A DNA stretch of 9,089 bases from a bacterium (GCA_021784535.1 JAJYHW010000073.1:1-9089), one strand, 5' to 3'. Positions 1 to 6,350 are shown, numbered from the stretch's first letter. Translations and numbers: made by a program. The notes: generated from the sequence alone by a model not told the origin.

Positions 1-1
1 A

Positions 2-91
2 GAAAGCGAGTGGCGATTCAATCATCGTGATACAATTGAAAGTGATATACGACTACTGCTTAAAAGACATGCAAAAAAGAAAGTCTCGTAG
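2..91 (+). CDS. 3' end of a transposase gene, probably IS1595/ISXO2-like (partial)
   Basis: The frame is open from the left edge of the window and stops at TAG 89-91, leaving 29 codons. The visible peptide contains EWRFNHR followed by an Ile/Leu-rich helix and a basic tail (KRHAKKK). A W/F-R-F/Y-N-x-R stretch followed by a leucine-rich helix near the C terminus is what I associate with DDE transposases of the IS1595/ISXO2 group, where the domain ends in an 'EFxxRYNxR' strand. The catalytic residues lie outside the window, so whether the element is intact cannot be judged. The family call is recognition from a short tail only; another DDE transposase with a similar C terminus is possible. Confidence 0.5.
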   Translation, partial: ESEWRFNHRDTIESDIRLLLKRHAKKKVS

Positions 92-115
92 TATCTAAGT
101 ATCTAGTCAGTACCC
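92..115 (+). mobile_element. Candidate outer end (right terminal repeat) of the insertion sequence
   Basis: The bases just after the transposase stop end in CAGTACCC, so on the other strand an element end would begin GGGTACTG. Terminal repeats starting with GGG and lying within a few tens of bases of the transposase stop fit IS1595-group elements. A small internal repeat, TATCTA at 92-97 and again at 100-105, lies inside it. The left end is outside the window, so neither the inverted repeat nor the expected 8-bp target duplication (which would be TAAATAAT at 116-123) can be confirmed. Confidence 0.25.
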
Positions 116-134
116 TAAATAATTATTGCTGTAT

Positions 135-163
135 TTGACAAAATAGCTATTCGGAGAGATAAT
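135..163 (+). promoter_or_regulatory. Near-consensus sigma-70-type promoter for the 182-793 gene
   Basis: A perfect TTGACA at 135-140 is followed by a 17-base spacer and GATAAT (five of six consensus bases) at 158-163. The predicted transcript start is near 170, about 12 bases before ATG 182. The leader is therefore very short and has no Shine-Dalgarno sequence; the only purine-rich stretch, GGAGAG at 153-158, is upstream of the predicted transcript start. The promoter lies just outside the putative insertion-sequence end. Confidence 0.65.
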
Positions 164-181
164 CAGTATCTTATAAATATT

Positions 182-793
182 ATGGGATATCAAATAATAG
201 AAGGAGCGCCACCAGTTCGTGCCAGAAAGCTTGTATCACATAAGTTTGACGCTGTTCCGGAAGCGGTTCCTGCAGCTCGAAAGTTAGTCAAACAGATTAG
301 TTCAATAAAACCAGAAAACCGCCCGAGAGTGCTTTCATTGTTTCCATGGAGAGTACCCTCTCCTCGGGTAAGTGAAGGCAAAATCTCCGATGCGACATTG
401 GTTGTTTCAGAAGCTGCAACCAATGCGATACAAGCTCTCACAGGAACAAGACAACCCGAACCTGCCTCAGGAAGACAAGTGGATGGACATGAATTTACTG
501 TTGAGGTAGCCGTTGTGACAAGACCTCGAAATAGAAGAGGCGGTTTACTAATCTGCGTTTCAGACCCACGACCTGACGCCTTACCACGGCGCCAGCAAGC
601 CAAAGAAACTAACGCAAGCGGTCGCGGTATTCAAATAATAGAAGCGGCAGCAGACCAATCCGGTGTCAAAATAAATGCTTCGAATAAAACAGTGTGGGCA
701 TTATTTGAATCAGATGAGCCGCCTTCTCAACCGGTAAGGACAGCGCTTGCTCGAGCATTACAGCCGTTGCATAGATTACGATCTGCTGCATAA
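182..793 (+). CDS. GHKL/HATPase_c_2 ATP-binding protein, anti-sigma-factor (RsbW)-like
   Basis: The 203-residue protein has the signatures of a Bergerat-fold ATPase of the anti-sigma/serine kinase type. The N-box is LVVSEAATNAIQAL (residues 73-86, with E77 and N81). A degenerate G1-type segment, VSDPRPD, follows at 126-132, then a G2 loop SGRGIQII at 146-153 and a final strand KTVWALF at 169-175. Family members such as RsbW and SpoIIAB bind ATP and hold or phosphorylate a sigma factor or anti-anti-sigma partner. The DPxP version and the Arg/Pro-rich loops are most familiar to me from the many stand-alone ATP-binding proteins of actinobacteria. There is no signal peptide, membrane segment or extra domain. 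No sigma factor or STAS antagonist gene is adjacent. An in-frame stop at 116-118 and no upstream ATG, GTG or TTG fix the start at 182. The 3' end overlaps comEC by 18 bases, tail to tail. The ATPase fold is fairly secure; the partner and regulatory role are unknown. Confidence 0.75.
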   Translation: MGYQIIEGAPPVRARKLVSHKFDAVPEAVPAARKLVKQISSIKPENRPRVLSLFPWRVPSPRVSEGKISDATLVVSEAATNAIQALTGTRQPEPASGRQVDGHEFTVEVAVVTRPRNRRGGLLICVSDPRPDALPRRQQAKETNASGRGIQIIEAAADQSGVKINASNKTVWALFESDEPPSQPVRTALARALQPLHRLRSAA

Positions 794-2038
794 TCTTTCC
801 CTTCTTCTCTGTAACACCACCACTGCTGCTAGCAGCAAATAATACCCCACCCAGACAGCCGTCGGCAAAGCAACTCCGCTGATAACCAGATTGCTTTTGC
901 CAAAAAACGAAACAATCATTTCAAAAAAAACAAGAAAAGGATATGCGGGATATAAAAAGAGCTGTCCTACTTGCGGGATGAATAAACCTGCGATTGCCGC
1001 CAGACTACCAAAAACCATAATAAACGGAATCGTCCAAAGAACTAATGCATTCACCAGAATTGATAATACCCCAACCTGTCCAAAAACACTCAATAAAACC
1101 GGCAGCGTCCCAAGCTGTGCTGCAGTTGTCGTCGTCACAGACTCTCCCAATCCCTCTCCTATTTTCCCAAACATCCGTAACGGCTGATCCAAAACCGGCT
1201 TGAGAAGCATAATGCCAAGCGTTGCCAGAAAGGACAATTGAAAACCGACATCAGCTAAAAAAATCGGCTGCCAGATAAGTAATCCATATCCGCTGATCAA
1301 TAATGCCACGATACCGATATTTTGCCGGCCGAGCAAACTTGCACCAAAGGCCAGAATAGATCGGATGCTCGCACGCAAAATCGACGGCTGAAACCCAACC
1401 AGAAAGACATAAAAAATAATTCCCATACAACCAAAAACCAGTGCCACCCGACGTCTCATAAAAAGCCCCAGCAAAAACAATAAGGCAGATGACACAAATG
1501 TCACATTCATCCCTGACGCAGCAATCACATGCAGCACACCTGTCGCTTGAAGAGCTTTACGGAAATCATCAGGAAATTTTTCATTTGCGCCAAACACCAT
1601 TCCCATCAAAAGACTGGAAGGCACAGGCGGCAAAATTGATGTGTACAATGCTCGTGTCCGAAGGCGTATGGTATTTGCAACAGCGGCAATCGGATTGCTT
1701 GAGTCCTCCTGCAATGAAATCTTTGGATGATACATCGTAAAAATTTTCTTCCCGTCAGGAAAAGAAAATGTCCGCAACTTTCCCTGGATCTGGATTACCT
1801 GTCCACAATGATACCGGGGAAAAGAATTTGCTGTCACCGCCACAAGTTGATTTGTTGGTGATTTAAACGTAAACTTCAGCCCTTTATAACTGAAATCCGG
1901 CTCCTGCTGTAGCGTTATGACAGCTGACAGATATTGACCATCATAATATGGTGGATTATTTTGATAGAACTGATGAAAACGGAAAGCCAAAATTATTGTG
2001 AGTAAAATGATAATGATAATAACTTTTGTTGCGGACAT
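776..2038 (-). CDS. comEC: ComEC/Rec2-family competence membrane protein, without the C-terminal metallo-beta-lactamase domain
   Basis: The 420-residue polytopic protein is the channel that carries transforming single-stranded DNA across the cytoplasmic membrane. An N-terminal membrane anchor (about 5-19) is followed by a soluble OB-like segment (about 33-110) with the usual 'GQVIQIQGKL' strand at 79-88. The Competence domain then follows. Its core motif TGVLHVIAASGMNV (166-179) matches the family's G-x-x-H-x-x-A-x-S-G-x-H/N pattern. Other family motifs are GFQPSILRA (215-223) and DVGFQLSF (263-270). Several hydrophobic helices run to about residue 410, with a basic tail. Full-length ComEC of model species is about 700-800 residues and ends in a metallo-beta-lactamase-like nuclease domain; here the protein stops after the membrane part. 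The gene begins 15 bases after the comEA stop with no Shine-Dalgarno site, so it is probably cotranscribed with comEA. The family call is secure. Confidence 0.92.
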   Translation of the reverse strand: MSATKVIIIIILLTIILAFRFHQFYQNNPPYYDGQYLSAVITLQQEPDFSYKGLKFTFKSPTNQLVAVTANSFPRYHCGQVIQIQGKLRTFSFPDGKKIFTMYHPKISLQEDSSNPIAAVANTIRLRTRALYTSILPPVPSSLLMGMVFGANEKFPDDFRKALQATGVLHVIAASGMNVTFVSSALLFLLGLFMRRRVALVFGCMGIIFYVFLVGFQPSILRASIRSILAFGASLLGRQNIGIVALLISGYGLLIWQPIFLADVGFQLSFLATLGIMLLKPVLDQPLRMFGKIGEGLGESVTTTTAAQLGTLPVLLSVFGQVGVLSILVNALVLWTIPFIMVFGSLAAIAGLFIPQVGQLFLYPAYPFLVFFEMIVSFFGKSNLVISGVALPTAVWVGYYLLLAAVVVLQRRRERLCSRS

Positions 2039-2053
2039 AGAGAAAATTGAAAA

Positions 2054-2680
2054 TTAGTAAACTGATATCTGGTCTTTAATCTTCTCAAACTCACTCTGTC
2101 CCACTATTTTTTTCGTCACCAGATCCTGCGTGCCCTGATACGGTCTGCCGTCAATTATTCTCTGCGCTGTTACCGCTCCTACACCAGGTAACGCGTCCAG
2201 TTCCGCCTCAGATGCCTGATTGATATTCACTATTCCGCTTGCTCCCTGCCCTGTATCGGTTGAGGTGCCGGAAGCTATTCCAGAGCCCGCATAATGCTCT
2301 CCAACAGCCGGAAGGTACAATTTGGCGCTATCTGTCAGCGGAGCTGCAAGGTTAACCGTCTGCGCGATTTTCTGCCGATCCGCATTTTGAGACAAACCTC
2401 CAGCTGCTATCAACGCATCCTGAATACGGCTTTGCGCAGGCAATTTATAAACACCGGGTTTTTCAACAGCACCTTCGATATCAATAGTTATCTCTTTTGC
2501 CAATGGAGAAACAGCATTTCTGACTGCAGTGCCAGCCGGAAGAGGTGCCACGGTATTTGAAGATTGAGGCCGTGACAGCGTCATCAAACCATATCCCACA
2601 AAGATCAACCCAGCCATGCCTATCCCCAATGCTATCGCGTGTTCCCTCAGCAACGGAAGCAATTTGTCCTGCAGCTCCAT
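2054..2680 (-). CDS. comEA: ComEA-family DNA receptor: membrane anchor, SLBB domain, helix-hairpin-helix
   Basis: ComEA binds incoming double-stranded DNA outside the cytoplasmic membrane and passes it to the ComEC channel. Numbered from the start chosen here, the 208-residue protein has one membrane helix (about 15-35), a Ser/Pro/Ala linker and an SLBB domain (about 64-127, with IEGAVEKPGVY). A Gly/Ser-rich linker follows, then a C-terminal helix-hairpin-helix DNA-binding unit (about 149-208) with the hallmarks VNINQASEAELDALPGVG and AQRII. The frame remains open upstream to an ATG at 2767. I prefer the ATG at 2680 because the extra 29 residues are not ComEA-like and a promoter-like pair (2687-2716) lies inside that extension, putting the transcript start at the 2680 ATG. 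It sits directly upstream of comEC, as in many genomes. The family call is secure; the start is moderately so. Confidence 0.9.
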   Translation of the reverse strand: MELQDKLLPLLREHAIALGIGMAGLIFVGYGLMTLSRPQSSNTVAPLPAGTAVRNAVSPLAKEITIDIEGAVEKPGVYKLPAQSRIQDALIAAGGLSQNADRQKIAQTVNLAAPLTDSAKLYLPAVGEHYAGSGIASGTSTDTGQGASGIVNINQASEAELDALPGVGAVTAQRIIDGRPYQGTQDLVTKKIVGQSEFEKIKDQISVY

Positions 2681-2686
2681 AAAACT

Positions 2687-2716
2687 ATGGTAAATCAAAA
2701 TAAGCTCATCTGTAAA
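2687..2716 (-). promoter_or_regulatory. Candidate promoter giving a leaderless comEA-comEC transcript
   Basis: On the minus strand TTTACA (2716-2711, five of six to the -35 consensus) is followed after 18 bases by TACCAT (2692-2687, four of six to the -10 consensus). Six bases later comes the ATG at 2680, so transcription would begin at or next to the start codon. There is no Shine-Dalgarno sequence, in keeping with a leaderless message. The match is moderate; read-through from leuS is also possible. Confidence 0.4.
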
Positions 2717-2810
2717 GTGAGAAAAAAGTAAAGCGAGATGCAAAAATTTTCGGTTGCATTCGAGCATCCTTAGAATAAATGAGCAATGGCGAACTGCAAC
2801 GAAAGAGAAG

Positions 2811-5800
2811 CTACATCACAAAATTCAAGATCTTCCCGGGAACAAGTATAACTTTTTTCACTTTTTCCGAGAGGAACTTTGCAACATGTTCATCGTTACG
2901 AGCCAGTTCTTCAAGAAGCTTTTGATTGTCTTTATCTGCAACTGAAACGACAAGCGTCCCCCGTAATTTGCCGTTCACCTGCACAGCAATCGTTACCTTA
3001 TCTACCTGCAAATACTTCTCATCATACGTCGGCCACTCGCTTGTATGAATAGAATTAAATTTCGGATTTCGGATTTCGGATTTCGGATTTCGGAAGAATT
3101 GTTGCCACAATTCTTCTGTCATGTGTGGCGCAAAAGGCGCAAGCATTTTTAGATACACTTCCTTTTCTTCTTTGCTAATCAAAGTCTGTTTTGCAAGAAA
3201 GTTATACCACGTCATCAGCTTGGCAATTGCCGTATTAAAACGCAGATTTTCCATATCATCGGTAACACCCTTTATGGTCTGATGCATAAATCGTAAACGT
3301 TCTTCGTTCATTTGACATTTATCATTTATCATTTGCCATTTATTTAATAAACTCCATACCCGTTTCAAAAAGCGTGACATCCCATCAATCCCGCTGTCTC
3401 TGAAATCTCCTCCCTGATTAAATGGTCCTAAAAATAATAAGTATGTCCGCAAGGCATCGGCACCGTATTTACGGATGTAGTCATCAGGATTGATGATATT
3501 CCCTTTGCTTTTACTCATTTTTGCACCGTCTTTAATGATCAGTCCATGTGCATAGAATCGTGAGAAAGGCTCTTCAAAATCCACATATCCCATGTCTTTA
3601 AGCGCCATGGTGATAAACCGCGAATACAATAAATGTAAAACCGAATGCTCTGCTCCGCCGATATAACTGGTGATTGGCAGCCATGCTCTTCGCTTTTCTG
3701 CTTTTTTAATTTCATCTTTTGTTGCGCTATGCAATTTTGCAGCTTTTTCAGCTGGCATCGGGAATGCGACCTCTTTCAAATCTGTTGCCAAGTAGCGAAG
3801 GAAATACCAGCTTGAGTCAAGAAACGTATCCGAAACATCAGTCTCACGGTTTGCTTTACCGCCGCAGCGGGGACAGGTTGTTTCATAAAATTCAGGATGG
3901 TTAGCAAGCGGTGCCTTACCGGTACCCAGAGGTTTAAAATTTTCGATGTACGGCAATTTCACCGGCAGGTCTTTTTCAGGAACCGGCACCCAGCCGAGAT
4001 TTTCTTCTTCAACTTGTGGGAATTCATTTAAGATTGTTGGGAATTCCAAAATACCGGCACCTGCGTTAAAATGTCCATGGTTTTTAAAAATTGTAACTTT
4101 TGGTTGTAGTGCTTCATAAGATTTTGAAACCGTTGTCGGGATATACGGATCATCATCAGATAGATATAAAACGGTATTCTCTACTATTTCAGCAATTTCA
4201 GAAACATATCCATTGGCTTCACTAAAACGTTGCAAAATCGGTTTGACAAATTCATAGCCGCCATTTGGTATCGCTTCCCAATTCGCCTCTCCTATCTCCT
4301 TACCGACCGGCGCGACAAGTATGAGTTTCGTAACAGGAATTTTGTTCTTTCTAATAAATGCAACTGCTGTTGGCCCACCTAGACTATGCCCGATAATTGA
4401 AAGGTTGTCTTGCTTGGTAATACCGAGTTTACTCAGCGCATTCGTCCATTCCGCAAGTGTTGGATGCTGGGAATTTGGCAAATCAGGAATTATTACTTCA
4501 TAGCCTTTTGCTTCCAACAATGGTCTCACCCAAGGAAACCAATTATCATTACTATCCCCTGCTATTCCGTGGATGATCAAAACTTTTGGCCGACGCTTCG
4601 CGCAAGCATCACAGTGAATCATCGGAATTGGCGGACCCCAATAGCGCTGGCGGGAGATGAGCCAATCGCGCAAATGATAGGTCACAACACGCCGGCCATA
4701 TCCTTCTTTTTCGATATAATCCATAATCTTCTCTATTGCTTTATGAATATCCAAGCCATTAAGAAATCCGGAATTTATCATTGTCCCCTCTTCTTCCTGT
4801 ACCTGTTCAATTTTGACAATTGATGATTCATCGCCGTCTTTACCGACGACCACTCTTATAATTTCTAAACCGAATTTTGTAGCAAATTCAAAATCTCTTT
4901 TGTCATGTCCCGGGACACCAACCAGTGCTCCGGTCCCGAAACCTCCTAATACAAAATCTGAAACCCACACCGGCATCTGATAACCAGTTAACGGATTCGT
5001 TGCATATAATCCGGTGAAAACACCTGTTTTTTCTTTTCCTTCTGCCTGCCTTTCTATCTCTGATTTGCTTTTCGCTTTTTCAACATATATTTGGATTTTC
5101 TTCGCTATTTGAGGATCTGTTGTGAATGCCCCGTCAAGTATCTTTGTTACCAAATCATGCTCGGGGGCAAGAGCGATAAAAGTCGCGCCAAAGTTGGTGT
5201 CAGGACGTGTTGTAAAAATGGTAACAGTTTGCTGAATTCCTGAAATTTGGTAAGTGATATTGATGCCTTCTTTCTTTCCTATCCAATTTCTTTGAGCGAG
5301 TTTTACCTTTTCTGTCCAGTCTAATTTCTCAATATTACCCAGCAATCGTTCTGCATACTGCGCAATTCTGAAAAACCACTGCTCCAGATCGCGCTTCTCA
5401 ACCACTGAATTGCAGCGTTCACATTTCCCATCAATCACCTGTTCGTCCGACAAAACGGTCTTACATGATGGACAAAAATTAACCGGAGAGTATTTCTTAT
5501 AAGCTAAGCCTGATTTAAAAAGTTGTACAAACAACCATTGGGTCCATCGATAATATTCAGGATCATATGTCTCTAATTTATTTTCCCACGCGTAGGAATT
5601 ACCAATTGCATGCAATTGTCTGTAGAAATTTTTTTGCGTCCTCTCTGCATGTTCTATAGGATGTGTATTTGTTTTGATTGCATGGTTCTCTGAATGGATA
5701 CCAAACCCATCCAAACCGATTGGTTCAAAAACCTGATGCCCTTGCATCCGTTTAAATCGCCCAAAAACATCTACTCCACCAAAAGCATACATACTTCCGA

Positions 5801-6023
5801 CATGGAGTCCCTCAGCTGACGGATACGGAAACATCATAAGATTATAAAAAGACTTACTTTTTTTTGCCAAGCCTGTTTGGAGGTTACCTCTGCCGTTAGC
5901 AGCATCAAGGTCTGGCTGATAGGTGCCCTCTGATTCCCATTTAGCTTGCCATTTCAGCTCAATCGATGATGGGTCAAAAGTCATATTATTTTTCACTTTT
6001 TGTTTTATTTTTGCTGTGGCCAT
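2811..6023 (-). CDS. leuS: Leucyl-tRNA synthetase with an inserted alpha/beta serine hydrolase domain
   Basis: This 1070-residue enzyme charges tRNA-Leu in the cytoplasm. Class I landmarks in order are: the HIGH region, here LHVGS (73-77); GLDGFGIHSENHAIK (103-117); a first zinc site (C184, C187, C201, C204); the CP1 editing domain (about 225-450) with TTRPDT (271-276) and GHDKRDFEFA (372-381); SRQRYWGPPIP (457-467); a second zinc knuckle (C471, C474 and C717, C720); RETDVSDTFLDSSWYFLRY (726-744); IGGAEHSVLHLLY (788-800); the KMSKS loop (835-839); the anticodon-binding helices (about 880-975); and the C-terminal QVNGKLRG (1015-1022). Residues about 478-668 form a separate hydrolase domain between the two cysteine pairs. 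Removing it leaves about 880 residues, normal for bacterial LeuRS. No large leucine-specific domain precedes KMSKS, as in Bacillus. Two 7-bp tandem repeats encode linkers at about 895-906 and 978-989. The ATG at 6023 is chosen because an extended -10 box ends seven bases upstream; M14 is an alternative. The LeuRS assignment is very secure. Confidence 0.95.
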   Translation of the reverse strand: MATAKIKQKVKNNMTFDPSSIELKWQAKWESEGTYQPDLDAANGRGNLQTGLAKKSKSFYNLMMFPYPSAEGLHVGSMYAFGGVDVFGRFKRMQGHQVFEPIGLDGFGIHSENHAIKTNTHPIEHAERTQKNFYRQLHAIGNSYAWENKLETYDPEYYRWTQWLFVQLFKSGLAYKKYSPVNFCPSCKTVLSDEQVIDGKCERCNSVVEKRDLEQWFFRIAQYAERLLGNIEKLDWTEKVKLAQRNWIGKKEGINITYQISGIQQTVTIFTTRPDTNFGATFIALAPEHDLVTKILDGAFTTDPQIAKKIQIYVEKAKSKSEIERQAEGKEKTGVFTGLYATNPLTGYQMPVWVSDFVLGGFGTGALVGVPGHDKRDFEFATKFGLEIIRVVVGKDGDESSIVKIEQVQEEEGTMINSGFLNGLDIHKAIEKIMDYIEKEGYGRRVVTYHLRDWLISRQRYWGPPIPMIHCDACAKRRPKVLIIHGIAGDSNDNWFPWVRPLLEAKGYEVIIPDLPNSQHPTLAEWTNALSKLGITKQDNLSIIGHSLGGPTAVAFIRKNKIPVTKLILVAPVGKEIGEANWEAIPNGGYEFVKPILQRFSEANGYVSEIAEIVENTVLYLSDDDPYIPTTVSKSYEALQPKVTIFKNHGHFNAGAGILEFPTILNEFPQVEEENLGWVPVPEKDLPVKLPYIENFKPLGTGKAPLANHPEFYETTCPRCGGKANRETDVSDTFLDSSWYFLRYLATDLKEVAFPMPAEKAAKLHSATKDEIKKAEKRRAWLPITSYIGGAEHSVLHLLYSRFITMALKDMGYVDFEEPFSRFYAHGLIIKDGAKMSKSKGNIINPDDYIRKYGADALRTYLLFLGPFNQGGDFRDSGIDGMSRFLKRVWSLLNKWQMINDKCQMNEERLRFMHQTIKGVTDDMENLRFNTAIAKLMTWYNFLAKQTLISKEEKEVYLKMLAPFAPHMTEELWQQFFRNPKSEIRNPKFNSIHTSEWPTYDEKYLQVDKVTIAVQVNGKLRGTLVVSVADKDNQKLLEELARNDEHVAKFLSEKVKKVILVPGKILNFVM
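3061..3094 (-). repeat. Heptanucleotide tandem repeat (TTCGGAT, about 4.9 copies) inside leuS
   Basis: Four exact TTCGGAT units (3061-3088) and a six-base partial unit (3089-3094) lie in the leuS frame. Three units make 21 bases, so the translation repeats every seven residues (RNPKSEIRNPK, residues 978-988). It falls in the variable linker between the end of the anticodon-binding helices (EELWQQF) and the C-terminal domain. Unit number is expected to be prone to slippage, with loss or gain of one unit shifting the frame. Confidence 0.9.
3309..3343 (-). repeat. Degenerate heptanucleotide tandem repeat (CATTTAT, five units) inside leuS
   Basis: The units are CATTTGA, CATTTAT, CATTTAT, CATTTGC and CATTTAT. 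Read on the coding strand they give KWQMINDKCQMN (residues 895-906) in a loop between RVWSLL and the ERLRFMHQTIKGVTDDM helix of the anticodon-binding domain, a site where LeuRS proteins vary in length. Its unit length equals that of the TTCGGAT repeat 215 bases away but its sequence is unrelated. Confidence 0.8.
4020..4592 (-). other. RBBP9/YdeN-type alpha/beta hydrolase domain nested in leuS
   Basis: LeuRS residues about 478-668 match a whole RBBP9/YdeN-family serine hydrolase, which is normally a free protein of about 190 residues. The first strand and oxyanion loop read VLIIHGIAG (481-489), followed by the family mark NWFPWV (494-499). PDLPNSQHPTLAEW (513-526) follows. The nucleophile elbow GHSLGG (545-550) places the catalytic Ser at 547. 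The acid motif SDDDPYIP (622-629) offers D625 or D624, and NHGHFN (648-653) gives the catalytic His, H651. The triad and flanking motifs look intact, so the domain should fold and could be active. It begins just after CDACAK and ends before NLGWVPVPEKDLPV, where ordinary LeuRS has a short loop. There is no internal stop, no start codon at its left border and no intein motif, so it appears to be translated as part of LeuRS. Substrate unknown. Confidence 0.88.
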
Positions 6024-6030
6024 TTACTGC

Positions 6031-6039
6031 AGTATATCA
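6031..6039 (-). promoter_or_regulatory. Extended -10 promoter element of leuS, leaderless arrangement
   Basis: On the minus strand TGATATACT (6039-6031) is an extended -10 element: TG, one base, then TATACT (five of six to consensus). Seven bases separate it from the ATG at 6023, so the transcript would start one base before the start codon, or at it. Upstream TTTTGT at a 17-base spacing is only a weak -35 match, as is common with extended -10 promoters. No Shine-Dalgarno site precedes the ATG. Confidence 0.5.
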
Positions 6040-6350
6040 CAGATTTCAGCCATACAAAAGAAGAAAATCTGATCATCTCTATCCTCCTGATAATACCACA
6101 ATATTTTATTATTACATACCCTGTAGTAATATATGGCTTTTGAGCTTAAATAGTTATAAAACAAATTTGATCTATTATGATATATTTAATCTGAGGCATG
6201 AAAAGTATTTTAGAAAAATAGAATCTCTTTTTTTTATTATATATGCAATATACTAGGCCTATAATTTTATTTACTAGTTTATCTTTACTTTCTTCGTTAT
6301 ACTTTTTGTGATACCAGAGATTGTCTTTTCCCGCTAAATCTACTACCATT

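Noticed and set aside
190..603. Minus-strand frame of 137 codons opposite the GHKL gene
   Set aside because: It is the shadow of a gene with clear ATPase motifs and shows no protein-family features of its own.
824..837. Perfect 14-base palindrome TGCTGCTAGCAGCA as an operator or terminator
   Set aside because: It lies within comEC and is explained by CTG-CTA-GCA-GCA codons for Leu-Leu-Ala-Ala; no T tract follows for the opposing gene.
2738..2759. Hairpin ATGCAA/TTGCAT between leuS and comEA as a terminator of leuS
   Set aside because: The stem is only six AT-rich pairs and the T-rich tract begins about ten bases later, so it does not have terminator form.
2681..2767. N-terminal 29-residue extension of comEA from the ATG at 2767
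   Set aside because: The extension is not ComEA-like and contains a promoter-like pair that places the transcript start at ATG 2680; the only purine run before 2767 (AAGG) abuts the ATG.
4020..4592. Intein or separately translated gene as an explanation of the leuS insertion
   Set aside because: There are no intein splice motifs (no Cys/Ser at the first position, no HN-C/S/T end), no start codon at the left border and no stop at the right border; the content is a full alpha/beta hydrolase.
4410..4823. Plus-strand frame of 137 codons opposite the hydrolase insertion in leuS
   Set aside because: The composition is antisense-like, without motifs, while the minus strand carries recognisable LeuRS and hydrolase sequence.
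6146..6349. 67-codon minus-strand frame in the divergent spacer
   Set aside because: Its Ile/Lys/Tyr-rich composition follows from AT-rich DNA, and it has no motif or ribosome site.
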